Shown here one piece after another: positions 31,604-42,108 of a stretch of 64,000 nt of DNA. The stretch comes from Valencia hispanica (Eukaryota > Chordata > Actinopteri > Cyprinodontiformes > Valenciidae). Position 1 is the first letter of the stretch; each line of letters opens with the position of its first letter. Location of the stretch: positions 32,120,798 through 32,184,797 of the forward strand of contig OY747705.1 in NCBI GenBank assembly GCA_963556495.2. The letters run 5' to 3'. The position numbers and the translations under genes are program-made. The notes under the pieces are model-generated. The model saw only the letters and a list, made by a program, of their open reading frames with translations, ran no database searches and had not been told where the DNA came from.

Positions 31604-34600
31604 CTGTAACGCAATGTGTCCGGTTACTCGACAAACTCAGGAGGTATAGTTTGGTTATGAAGGAACGAATAAATCTGAGCGGTTCCAATATTTACACCAC
31701 AGCTTCAGTCTGAGACATTTTAGGATAGATCAGGGCTAAACATGAGGATTCGCTGCTTGACACATACTTTCACATCTCCTTTCTCGCTGTCAGATTTGCG
31801 TCCCCGCTCTCGTTCCTTGTCTTTGCTTTTCTTTTTCTTGCTGGTGGAGCGTTGTCGTTCTTCTCTGGTGTGGTTCCTGTCTTCCTTCCTGTCCTTGTCC
31901 CGGTTTTTCTCGCGCTCCTTGTCCTTCTTCTTTTCCTTTTTGTGGCTGTTAAGGTAAGACATCCAGTTTGTCAGACGTGTCGTTTCAGTTAATTATATTG
32001 AAATGGGCAAAGAAGGCACACATGAAAACTCACCGCCCGGGGGACGGAGTCTTGGAGAGCCTTCTCTTTGGGGAGCGGGAGGCACTGCGACTTCGCCTGT
32101 GCCTCCTAAAAGCCAGAGAGCATTAGAATTAAGACAACAGAGGTAAACCAGCCAAAAATGGTGCCTGGCATTCCTTGTAGTAAAAAACAGTTAGAGGATC
32201 ACTCACCGACTAATGCTGTGAGACCTCCTGGCACTGCTGTAGCTTTTAGGAGGCGTCTTGGATCTTTTCTTAGACTTTTCTTCTTTCCTCCTGTCCCTGT
32301 TAAATAAATAATTAAAAACATCTACAAGTGCCTTAGTGCTAGAAACACTTAGATTTTGTCATGACTACAGCTACATGTTGCAGTAACCCAGACCAAGGAT
32401 CAGTAAGACTTAAATATGAAAAATGAAAAGAGCGAAGCTGTGGACCTGGATCTACTGCGACGGCTTCTGTCCGGGGAATGAGTCCTCCTTCTCCTTGGGC
32501 TCTTGGACCTCCTCCTACTCCTTGGATGAGAACTTCGCCTAGACTTGCTCGTTGAACGTCTGTGTAAACCCCCCCCAACATATTTTTAATTACTTGCAAC
32601 CGTTTTTAGTGAAAAGTTGATTTTATTCGATGAAGGTGTTTAATCTACCTGTGTTTTGACCGAGACCTTGACCGTTTGCGCCGAGACCTCGAACGGGATC
32701 GGGAATGTTTGCGCTTGTCTTTCTTACCTACAGACATTAAGAAGGCAGATTTACCCATTTAAGTTGCAAGACTGTGGACTGACTAATCAAAAGAAAAGTA
32801 ATGATTGTACATAATTAAATACTAAATAAAACAGAAAATTCTCCTCAGACCCCTATGATGAAAAAGAAACTTGGATTCAGTGTTCCCTCGCCCGGATGCG
32901 GGTCACCGGGGCCCCACTCTGGAGCCAGGCCTGGAGGTGGGGCACGTTGGCGAGCGCCTGGTGGCCGGGCCTCTACCCATGGGGCCCGGTCGGGCTTAGC
33001 CCGAAGAGGTTACATGGGTCCCCCTTCCCATGAGCTCACCACCTGTGGGAGGGGCCATAGGGGTCGGGTGCTGTGTACGATGGGCGGCGGCCGAAGGCGG
33101 GGACCTTGGCTCTCGGGACGTGGAACGTCACCTCTCTGGTGGGGAAGGAGCCGGAGCTGGTGTGCGAGGTTGAGAGGTTTCGACTGGACATCATCGGACT
33201 CACCTCGACACACGGCTCTGGAACCCGTCTCCTCGAGAGGGGTTGGTCTCTCTTCCACTCTGGAGTTGCCCCCGCTGAGAGGCGCCGAGCTGGGGTGGGC
33301 ATACTTGTTGCCCCCTATCTCTGCGCCTGTACGTTGGGGTTTACCCCGGTGAACGAGAGGGTAGCCTCCCTCCGCCTACGGGTGGGGGGACGGGTCCTGA
33401 CTGTTTGCGCTTACGCACCAAACGGCAGATCAGATTACCCACCCTTTTTGGAGTCTTTGGAGGGGGTGTTGGAGAGTGCTGCTCCCAGGGACTCCCTTGT
33501 TCTGCTGGGGGACTTCAATGCTCACGTGGGCAATGACAGTGAGACCTGGAGGGGTGTGGTTGGGCGGAATGGCCCCCCCCAATCTGAACCCGAGTGGTGT
33601 CTTGTTATTGGACTTCTGTGCTCGTCATGGATTGTCCATAACAAACACCATGTTCAGGCATAAGGGTGTCTATATGTGCACTTGGCACCAGGACACCCTA
33701 GGCCGCAGCTCGATGATCAACTTGGTTGTCGTCTCATCTGATCTGCGGCCGCATGTTCTGGACACTCGGGTGAAGAGAGCGGCTGAGCTGTCCACTGACC
33801 ACTACCTGGTGATGGGTTGGCTCCGATGGTGGGGGAGGAAGCCGGACAGACCTGGAAGGCCCAAACGTGTTGTGAGGGTCTGCTGGGAACGTCTGGCAGA
33901 GTCTCCTGTCAGAAGGAACTTCAACTCACACCTCCGGCAGAACTTCGAACACGTCCCGGGGGAGGCGGGGGACATTGAGTCCGAGTGGGTCATGTTCCGC
34001 CCTCCATTGTCGAGGCGGCTGACCGTAGCTGTGGCCGCAAGGTGGTCGGTGCCTGTCGCGGCGGCAACCCCCGAACCGAGGGAGAGAAGCGGTCTGCCAC
34101 CAACACTGTTTACAGTGGGGATGGTGTGCTGCTGACCTCGACGCGGGACGTTTTGGGTCGATGGATGGAATACTTCGTTAAAAAGCTCCTTGGTGGCAAG
34201 GCTCCGGGGGTGGATGAGATTCGGCCGGAGTTCCTCAGGGCCCTGGATGTTGTGGGGCTGTGTTGGTTAATGCGGCTCTGCAATATTGCGTGGACATCGG
34301 GGGAAGTTCCCTTGGATTGGCAGACCGGGGTGGTGGTCCCCCTGTTTAAAAAGGGGGACCACAGAGTGTGTTCCAACTACAGGGGTATCACACTTCTGAG
34401 CCTCCCTGGTAAGGTCTATTCAGGGGATCTGGAGAGGAGGGTCCGACGGATAGTCGAACCTCGGATCCAGGAGGAACAATGCGGTTTTTGTCCTGGCCGT
34501 GGAACACTGGACCAGCTCTACACCCTCAGCAGGGTCCTGGAGGGTGCTTGGGAGTTTGCCCAACCGGTCTACATGTGTTTTGTGGACTTGGAGAAGGCGT

Positions 34601-36284
34601 TCGACCGTGTCCCTCGGGGGGTCCCTGTTGGGGGTGCTCCGGGTGTATGGGGTACAGGGGCCCCTTGATACGGGCTGTTACGGGCATCTGCAGTTATGCT
34701 GGCGCTGTACCGGTCTGTCGTGGTGAAGAGAGAGCTGAGCCGAAAGGCGAGGCTCTCGATTTACCGGTCGATCTACGTTCCTACACTCATCTATGGTCAC
34801 GAACTCTGGGTGGTGACCGAAAGAACGAGATCACGGATACAAGCGGCTGAAATGAGTTTCCTCCGTAGGGTGTCTGGGCTCTCCCTTAGAGATAGGGTGA
34901 GAAGCTCAGTCATCCGGAGGGGGCTCAGAGTAGAGCCGCTGCTCCTCCACATCGAGAGGAGTCAGTTGAGGTGGCTCGGGCATCTGGTCAGGATGCCTCC
35001 TGGACGCCTCCCTAGTGAGTTGATTCTGGCACGTCCCACTGGGAGAAGGCCCAGGGGAAGACCCAGAACACGCTGGAGGGACTATGTTTCTCGGCTGGCC
35101 TGGGAGCGCCTTGGGATTCCTCCCGAGGAGCTGGAACAAGTGGCTGGGGAGAGGGAAGTCTGGGTGTCCTTGCTTAAGCTGCTGCCCCCGCGACCCGACC
35201 CCGGATAAGCAGAAGAAGATGGATGGATTCTCCTCAGACTACCAAATGCTAGAAATATTAGAAAATCATCCTAAAAGGACTTTATCAGTAAAACTTGAAC
35301 TAATATATTGTAAAGCTTTCTTGTACACAGATTAAGGGTTTGAGCATTTAAAAATTTAACTCACTTCCAGGTTCGATGGCAGCAGAAATCAGAGACTGGG
35401 CCTCTCGGACTCTCTTCATCGCCTCTTCGATCTCCTTGTTGGAGGAATCCGCCTTTAGACCCGGGGTCAGGTTTAATCCGGCCGCCAGTGGGTTCAGTCT
35501 GCAAAAGCAATGCTTTACACTTAGAAAAAACCAAAAAGGATAAGGATGACACTGTATATCATTTTAGAAATTTGTATTTTCTTACTTTGGGTCAATAGAC
35601 TGCATTAACTTCAGGAAGTCTGCAGAGAAAGCCTGAGAAAGAAAGAGTGAAAAAACTTTAGTAACAGAATTTTATTTTTCAATGTTGGGACTATAACTGT
35701 AGTGGATCCGTACCTGGGGGTTCATGTTGGGCCCCACAATTCCCATAGCAGCCATTTGGTCCATGCTGGGACCCCCAAAGCCTGTGAATGGGTTTGCTCC
35801 CATCTATAATGTTAGATATTCACACATTTAACAATCAGGAACACCAATATCAATAATATTACATTAATAACTAGAAAAGTACTGAGAGCAAAGACCTCCG
35901 CCTGCCCACGCTATAACTTAAGGACAATATTAAAGAGATTAGGACTCAATCTCATGACATGCAAAATATAAAAGATAAGATATATAATAATAATAATAAG
36001 AGAAAACTTAAATGTGAATTTATTTAAACATTTATCTATGTACTTTGGAGCAGCGGATTTTCTTCACATTTGATTAACAGCGTTGGAAAATCTCTCAAAT
36101 AAGGAGAATTAAAAGGTCCCAGTAGGTGTGGTAGTAGTTTGTATTTTGTGAATTTATTTTCAATACCGGACATGGAGCAAAGAGCTTCATCATTACTACT
36201 ACTAATTTTTTGTCCTAGTTTTTCCAGCAGTTTTGGGAAATCACCAATAAACCCAATGCCAGGAAGCGGCTCTGATAATATTAT

Positions 36285-36319
<35 letters not shown>

Positions 36320-39300
36320 TAGCGATAGACGGTAAATAGGCACCATCAGTATCAGCCGATCCTAGTCATTTTTTTAACATATCGGTATCGGTCTGATAAG
36401 GAAAACTGGACCGATATTAACAACAGATGTTTATTTCCATCTCGTTGCCTATTATGTTTCTGAATGGGGAGGGGCCCAAATTTAAACATTGGTGCATCCC
36501 TAATAATAATAATGCAAATGTGGAATGAAGACTGACCGAGGCCAGAGGATTAGGTGTTGGAAGAAGACCTCCTCCTGGCATCATTCCTGCTACAGCGTTG
36601 GCTGGAGCCAGTAGTGACATCGCTTTAGATTCATCAGGAATGACTCCTGAAGGAAAAAACAAAAAGATCTCAGGACATGTTTGAGGGGGGGAAAATGTCA
36701 GCAACACTAAGACAAGACTTTCAGACAAGCCACCTCGGTTTAACTTCTCTGCAAGTTAAAATAAAAATCCTATTTTTGTCTTGTCTGTAAATCTTGATAC
36801 CTGATTTTTTTTTTCTTTTGTGAAAGTGTAATTGTGGGATTAGTAGCTATGAGATTAAAAATAATCACAATACACACTGTGGTCAACACTGCCAAGATTT
36901 TATCACCTGTACTTGTTTTTTAAGTCATGAACCAAACGTTAGCAAGCACAGCCAGTTGTCCCGTGGGATGTGCTCTCAAATTTCATTATGAACAAGCGAC
37001 TCGCGCCGGCTGCTTCGCTATAAAGCACACAAAAACATTGAGATACAAAACAAAAAACAAAGTTCATGATTTAGATGTGGAGACAAGGATACAATTCAAC
37101 ATCACTTACCATAAGTTCTATTAAAAACACTTTTTTTTTTACCTTTACCAGCCTCTTGCTGACACTAGCATTAAAAAAACAACAATTTGGCAACCACATT
37201 TATGTAATGCTACGTTTAAACCAAAATTATGTTGCGCAAAATACTACACAAACATAATCTGTACTAAACAGTCAAGGTCTATTGCCAGCCATAATGATAA
37301 AATGATATGTCCAAAGCTGAAGAGAACCAAACAGTAAAATCAAAGAGAAAATCTTATCGGATGATCATCCATGGCTGTGTTATCTGAAAAACGGCTAATT
37401 TTAATCTTAAAATGTTCCCTTTTTTAAAAGAGAGAGAGGAGGGAGAGAGAGAGAGAAAGAAAGGGAGGGAGGGAGAGACATCTGGTTTCACACACACGCT
37501 CACTCATGCACACGGACAGACACTTGAGAAACGGGATAAGGCTGCGGAGGACAAAACTGTTGGTGGCATTTTCAGCAGGGCCTGGAATATAGGGCTGGCT
37601 GAACCAGGAAAAACAACTGTAAAACACAACAACAAAAGAAACACCACTGTTAAACGTTAGTCACTCAACTCGTTCAGAGCTACGTATGGAGGGATAATTT
37701 CCAAAAGGCATTTCAACAGCTAAATCAAGCAAAGCTTTCAGACTGTTTATGACTTGTGGAAATTTGGGAATACAATGCAGTGGTAAATTAAGCAAATCTC
37801 TGTTAAACAAAGCCATCCTATTACCAAATGCACTGTATGCATTATAAATATCATCACAGTCTCTAACATTTCCACATGTCATTATGACTGAGTAGATTTT
37901 ACATATTACAGCCTAGCATGCACCCCGATTAGTCCATTTATCATTTGAGCAGGCTGTGTGATGTCCCAAATATATTTTCAATGTGAAATTTCAAAAGTAA
38001 AGGCATTTCCACAACTGGTCTGCAATAGGATAAAGCTGAACTTGACCAAATTATATTGATTAAATTGTTTTCAGTTACAAGCTTTACAACCACCTTTCAT
38101 TCACCTTAGGTGTCTATTCTTAAAGTTATGTTTAAAATTGTAAAAATCAAAAGGGCAAAATATGCCAAATAAAATTATTACTTAAATTTTTGTGTGAATA
38201 CTGCAAAAATGTTTCTGTAAAAAAGAACAAAGAATGTTTTTGCAAAGGGCGCGAAAAAAATAAATCTACCTTTCAGTCATTTAGAAATTATTTTGTTTGG
38301 TAAACTAAAGTAGATTGCTTTTTTATGCAAGTAAATTGCCAGTCCATACTTTTGTAAAGTGAACTGCATCATATTTGATCACTATATTTGATCAGTATGA
38401 TAGAATGGTTCACATTACTGTGATTATGTCCTATTGTGACCTAAGGAGGCTACATTTTATTGACAGCTACGAATATTTTGTTCTACCCTGTTCATCCCTC
38501 ACTTCTGTACTCGTACATAACATAGTTTAGTATCTGTAAAACAAGGACATTCACTTGAGAAATAACTCTGCAGTCCTTCCCCCAACCATTTATTTGATTT
38601 GAGCTGTGCAGCTATCTTTTAAGAAAGCCTTGAACAGAGAGAAGAAAAAACAAGTTAATATTTTACTGTAGAACAAGAAGGGGCTTGCGAATCTGGTGCA
38701 ATAATTTTAATATATATATATATATATATATAAATAAAATCGTCTGATGGCAGCAGAGGGCCGCTTTCAGTCCGCACGGAGGGGGCTCTCTGCAAATGAC
38801 TTGTCCACTATGAAAACCACAACACAAATAACAGAGAGAGAAGTTTACAGCTGATTGTAAGACATAGACACAAATGTACATTTCCCTTTTAAATACCTAA
38901 AGATGCCAGGCACTTAAAACCTTAGGGGAAAAGAAAAATAAAACTAAGAATGGGTCAGATTTAGCTAATTCTTTCCATTACACCATAAACATGTGGCATG
39001 CAGTCAGAGATAGCCATATGTGAATGGCAAAGAGACAGAACAGACACCCACCTTCAGCAAAAGGAACCACGATCAAAGCCCTGTCCACGAAGACGGTGTT
39101 CGTCAGATGCTGGGACACTCCGACGGACTCAGGCTCATTGAATTTTACAAAACAGACACGGGAAGTCACAGGCAAGGGAGAGTCGCTGGAAGAAAATACA
39201 GATGTTTTGTGCAAAGAATACAAAATCAGAGGATCAACAAACCCCTTTCCACCCGTCACACCGTGCTGCCAAGAAAGTTGATTCATAACGGATTTCTGCA

Positions 39301-40387
39301 ACAGGCCCAACAGTTCAAAAGGGATCAAATATTACCATCTCCATTACATTTATCTAACTATGGGCCGATGATATGTGTTTAGTCACAAATGCATTTTATT
39401 TGATCACCTCCCCTAAAGCTTATAGAAATTTTGACCTAATGTCTGTATATATGTAGGTTACTAAAAACATTGACTATTACAATCCATCAGTATCAAAATT
39501 GTTAGTAATCCCGTTTTAGCCCTTTTTTTAAATCACTCGATAAATGAATCTTGCAGACAGCTTGTCTGTGTAATTGTTGCAACATTTTCAAAACATATAA
39601 GTTGTTTTTAAATCAGCATTAGTGTGGTCCATACAAGTAGTCCTTTTTGTGCCCAGCCCCAGTAAATAATCATCATCAGAGACATGTTTACACTGGACCT
39701 GGGGGAGCAATGAGTTGCTGATCTCAATAAGAATAATATTCGGTGGTAATAAATCCAAACGATGCAACACACATTTCAAGTTTTTTATGTCACTATTCCT
39801 TCTTACAACTCTACTAGTTTATTAGTCTGAAACCTTTGGTGATAACAAAAATTCCAGTTGGTTTATTTTTATCAATCAAAAACAAAAAGTTGTACATTTT
39901 CTAAATCTCAGAAAGGTTTATTTAATTACTAAAAACAAACTGAATCGTCAATACATCCTATTACTTAATATCAAAGAAGCAACGGCAGTAAAAAAATAAG
40001 GACTACAAGAAAAACAATTATTCCTTTATTGAAGTCTTGTCTTGTTGGCTTTACAATTAGAGTTTGACAAGTATTTGAAACTCAAATATAGGCTTGAATA
40101 AAAACAAAAACAACAACATTAGGATCATTTTCACGAGAGAAGTGACGGGGGAGGCGGTCGGATATTAGCATTAGCACACAGCCAGGCCCCTGCTTGATGC
40201 TACAGGCCTCAGCTGCCAGAGTCGAGCTAAATCGCACTAAAGAGGACTTTAGTTCTGATACTCACTCAGGTGGAAACAGCTTGAGCTCCTCTATGGTTCC
40301 TAGGAACCCAAACAGGGTCCTCATTTGCTCGGACGTGGTGCTCGGGGAGACGTTCGTCACCTGGATGACGTGAGTGCTGGAGCTCAT
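31397..40387 (-). CDS. SRSF11: SRSF11, serine/arginine-rich splicing factor 11 (complete)
   Basis: Twelve exons on the minus strand (listed separately) join into one frame of 458 residues plus stop, all introns GT-AG. Residues 1-85 form the N-terminal RNA-recognition motif (HVIQVTNVS and RVCFVKF are its two RNP strands). Residues 86-125 are the conserved IPDESKAMSLLAPANAVAG / GGGLLPTPNPLA block, 150-212 a helix-rich linker with EIEEAMKRVREAQSLISAA, and about 213-390 arginine/serine-rich and lysine/glutamate repeats. An acidic tail ends MEMSD. This is the p54/SRSF11 family (484 residues in human), a nuclear pre-mRNA splicing regulator. The human N-terminal glycine-rich stretch is absent. It is convergent with ANKRD13C and divergent from XXYLT1. 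Confidence 0.96.
31768..31945 (-). CDS. SRSF11: SRSF11 exon (HKKEKKKDKERE...EKGDVK)
   Basis: The acceptor is 'accttaacag' and the donor 'gtatgt'. It encodes a lysine/arginine/glutamate-rich low-complexity stretch with RSTSKKKKSKDKERERGRKS. The plus-strand ORF at 31742-31957 is only its antisense shadow. Confidence 0.94.
32034..32105 (-). CDS. SRSF11: SRSF11 exon (RHRRSRSASRSPKRRLSKTPSP)
   Basis: The acceptor is 'cttttag' and the donor 'gtgagt'. It is 72 nt, split codons at both ends, and encodes RHRRSRSASRSPKRRLSKTP then SPG. Confidence 0.9.
32207..32296 (-). CDS. SRSF11: SRSF11 exon (DRRKEEKSKKRSKTPPKSYSSA)
   Basis: The acceptor is 'tatttaacag' and the donor 'gtgagt'. It encodes DRRKEEKSKKRSKTPPKSYS then SARRSHSIS. 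The KRSKTPPKSYS motif is diagnostic for SRSF11. Confidence 0.94.
32446..32559 (-). CDS. SRSF11: SRSF11 exon (RSTSKSRRSS...RSRRRSKSPRRRR)
   Basis: The acceptor is 'ggtttacacag' and the donor 'gtccac' (a weak GT donor). It encodes RSTSKSRRSSHPRSRRRSKS then PRRRRTHSPDRSRRSRS. Confidence 0.92.
32649..32727 (-). CDS. SRSF11: SRSF11 exon (KKDKRKHSRSRSRSRRKRSRS)
   Basis: The acceptor is 'aatgtctgtag' and the donor 'gtagat'. It opens the RS domain: KKDKRKHSRSRSRSRRKRSR then SRSKH. Its upstream intron holds the Rex3 copy. Confidence 0.92.
32851..35226 (+). mobile_element. Rex3 LINE in SRSF11 intron, antisense, with 13-bp target duplication
   Basis: ATTCTCCTCAGAC occurs directly before the element (32838-32850) and directly after its GGATGG tail (35227-35239). 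The body aligns by eye to the fuller copy at 51621-54991 but starts about 150 bp inside it. It shows at least three internal losses: around 34080 (about 240 bp), around 34176 (about 100 bp) and around 34685 (about 450 bp, including the RT catalytic FADD block). Endonuclease pieces ([31 protein letters not shown]) and RT pieces ([46 protein letters not shown]) are readable in shifting frames. A 20-mer at 34319-34338 matches the published Rex3 PCR primer as I remember it. Confidence 0.92.
35365..35498 (-). CDS. SRSF11: SRSF11 exon (LNPLAAGLNLTPG...SAAIEP)
   Basis: The acceptor is 'gcttttgcag' and the donor 'gtgagt'. It encodes LNPLAAGLNLTPGLKADSSN then KEIEEAMKRVREAQSLISAA and IEPG. Confidence 0.95.
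35586..35632 (-). CDS. SRSF11: SRSF11 micro-exon (AFSADFLKLMQSIDP)
   Basis: The acceptor is 'ctttctcag' and the donor 'gtaaga'. It is 47 nt; AFSADFLKLMQSIDPK corresponds to the human LAADQLLKLMSTVDPK segment. Confidence 0.93.
35714..35803 (-). CDS. SRSF11: SRSF11 exon (MGANPFTGFGGPSMDQ...MNPQ)
   Basis: The acceptor is 'acattatag' and the donor 'gtacgg'. It is 30 codons in phase 0: MGANPFTGFGGPSMDQMAAM then GIVGPNMNPQ. This methionine/glycine-rich stretch replaces the alanine/leucine-rich one I recall in human and is the least conserved part. Confidence 0.88.
36286..36318. repeat. (AAT)n microsatellite
   Basis: About eleven AAT units. Together with the shorter AAT run at 36501-36512 it brackets a MITE fragment, as if the microsatellite had been split. 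Confidence 0.9.
36319..36502 (-). mobile_element. MITE fragment inside an AAT microsatellite
   Basis: The right end is the inverse of TAGGGATGCACCAAT (36488-36502). The body has 'ccgatactg'-like 'atcggtatcggtctgataagg' text known from short teleost hAT-type MITEs. The left terminus is not a clean inverse, so the copy may be truncated. It lies in the SRSF11 intron between exons 36537 and 35803. Confidence 0.55.
36537..36646 (-). CDS. SRSF11: SRSF11 exon (VIPDESKAMSLLAPANAVAG)
   Basis: The acceptor is 'ccttcag' and the donor 'gtcagt'. It encodes VIPDESKAMSLLAPANAVAG then MMPGGGLLPTPNPLAS, the most conserved block outside the RRM. Confidence 0.95.
36647..39051 (-). other. SRSF11: SRSF11 intron 2 (2.4 kb)
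   Basis: No repeat is recognised apart from a GA-rich patch (37430-37475) and an (AT)n at 38709-38732. The segment 37640-38200 has balanced composition without transposon resemblance and could hold a regulated cassette exon, as SR-family genes often do. No exon can be proven here. Confidence 0.4.
38709..38732. repeat. (AT)n microsatellite
   Basis: About twelve TA units in the SRSF11 intron. Confidence 0.9.
39052..39185 (-). CDS. SRSF11: SRSF11 exon (second half of RRM)
   Basis: The acceptor is 'ttttcttccag' and the donor 'gtgggt'. It encodes DSPLPVTSRVCFVKFNEPES then VGVSQHLTNTVFVDRALIVV and PFAE. RVCFVKF is the RNP1-like strand. Confidence 0.96.
39186..40265 (-). other. SRSF11: SRSF11 intron 1
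   Basis: AT-rich, no recognised repeat or exon. Confidence 0.5.
40266..40387 (-). CDS. SRSF11: SRSF11 first coding exon (start of RRM)
   Basis: ATG is at 40387-40385, followed by SSSTHVIQVTNVSPSTTSEQ then MRTLFGFLGTIEELKLFPP. The donor is 'gtgagt'. The start is chosen because the frame aligns from HVIQVTNVS and human's longer glycine-rich leader has no counterpart upstream. Confidence 0.94.
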
Positions 40388-42016
40388 TTTGTACAAGCGC
40401 TAACCTAGCTAGCCCGCCTTGTGCTAATACAGTAAAGTTAGAATTACAGCAAATAGTAAAGCTTAGAGTGTAAAAATCAACAGGCCTCTATGAAACGCGA
40501 GCATGTTTTCTGTTGGTATAAAAATGAGGATGCTTTCAGCGGAAAGAGCAACTATGCTGCTGACAAGACTTGCCTTGCGATGCCCTGTTGCTGCGTTCAG
40601 GGACAGTTTGTCGCGCCAAGAGTTTGCATAAGCATGTAAGAAATCTTAAGCACCCCCCTTTTGAATAGTTAAACAGGCAGACATTGGAGTTGATGTGTGT
40701 CTTTAGATGTTATCCAAGGCAGATAGTTTGTGGTTTATGATGTTTTCTGTAGTCTCTGTTTATCTGCTGCAGAGTTGTCGTCGTACCACACCAGGATGCC
40801 ATACATGATGATGACACACTCTATGGAGCAATAGTAGAATGATGGTAAACGTATTTTTAGAAGTAGGTTTAATGCACTCTGCTTTTACTTGAATACTATT
40901 AAAGTATCACCACTCTTACCTGAGTAAAAATTCTGGATTGTCTACTCTACTATTGTGAGTAACTTCACTGAGTAAATAACATGTTTCAACCAAAACTGCA
41001 TCAGACACAGTTTGTGTCTCTACGTGTTTCTGAATTTGCTATTTTGCAATTATGTTACAATTGTTCTTTGTATAATTTTTTTCATCATAGCTTTAAAACA
41101 TTTGAATTTTCACATACCTTTATATTTTTCTGTCTGATGATATTATTTTAAAATATTGAATCAGGTTTTATGATCAGCTACTTAGTACTTAAGTAGCCCT
41201 TTTACCTGTTACTTTTTTTTTTACTCTGATAATTTTTTGGACGGCTATTTTTGCCTAACCCTCCCTGACTTATGCGACTTTAAAGGACTAGATTTCATAA
41301 TTCGGACCGTACCTGAAGCAAACACTACTCTAGTGGGCGTGGCTAAGATTGTGTCACAGGGTCTGGTTGTTGGGCTGCTAGCAGGCGGTTTCTGCTGCAG
41401 ACGTTGAGGCATGTTAGGTAAATTGAAATCCTAAAACGAGCGGGCTATGAAAATATCGTGACGTGCTGAGAGCGACCGAGGTATGGAAGGATTTAAATGC
41501 TTTTTAACTACCAGCATAGCCAAAATGAACCTTAGCCACCCACATCTGGGACCAAATCCTGTCGCTTGCTAACCTAGCAGCACTCTTGTAACTTGTCAAC
41601 AGGTTCCTCTGACATGTGTCAGTTTATTACATTTTATTGCATAGCATTTCCTAATAGAGACATTTGTGTCTAGTGACAAACTGTTGGGACCGCATTTAAC
41701 AGGCATGTAATTTCTGTAACTTTCAAGTTTAACACAAATAAAATATGTTTATACTTTGTAACAATTGAGTACAATTTTTAAATTCAGTAATTGTATTTTA
41801 TTTCTACCCAGAATAAAATATTTTTGAGGACTTCTTATATCCTGCTGGTCTAATGTCACTTTTTGTTCTTTTTTTCCTCTCTTTTTAGTGTGTTTTTTTT
41901 CCAACCCAACTGTTAAAGGTCATATGAAAATGTAAAAAAGAGACTATATTATAAGCTATTAAACATCCAGTTTACAGCGTGCATGCTTAATCTAAAGCTA
42001 GATTTTTCTTTTCCAG
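40388..42016. promoter_or_regulatory. Shared upstream region of divergent SRSF11 and XXYLT1
   Basis: The two start codons are 1.7 kb apart on opposite strands, so both promoters must lie here. A possible non-coding first exon of XXYLT1 ends near 41481 at 'gcgaccgag' followed by 'gtatgg', to be spliced to the acceptor at 42015-42016; this is tentative. The 40890-41260 part contains an old dispersed repeat ('acttgag'/'tacttaagtag' type). No clear CpG island or TATA box was seen. Confidence 0.5.
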
Positions 42017-42108
42017 CAGGCTCCTGACAATTTGTGACCACCAACAAGCAGAGAATGCTGACTCTCCTCTCACCTAAATCTCACTTCTCATGACTCTGAT
42101 TGGTGAAT
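42017..42108 (+). promoter_or_regulatory. XXYLT1: XXYLT1 5' UTR with upstream ORFs
   Basis: 'gatttttcttttccag' before 42017 is a good acceptor, suggesting a non-coding exon upstream. The leader holds two upstream ATGs: 42055-42093 (12 codons plus stop), and 42090-42230 (46 codons plus stop), which overlaps the main start at 42109 in another frame. Confidence 0.5.

Noticed and set aside
31742..31957. Plus-strand ORF rich in S, F, L
   Set aside because: Antisense shadow of the SRSF11 lysine/glutamate-rich exon.
37661..37882. Minus-strand ORF in SRSF11 intron 2 considered as an exon
   Set aside because: No flanking splice sites gave a frame continuous with neighbouring exons and no recognisable domain; kept only as a place to look for a cassette exon.
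42090..42108. Start of XXYLT1 placed before 42109
   Set aside because: The in-frame codons upstream are TTG GTG AAT with no ATG; the ATG at 42109 aligns with the mammalian start and has a good context.
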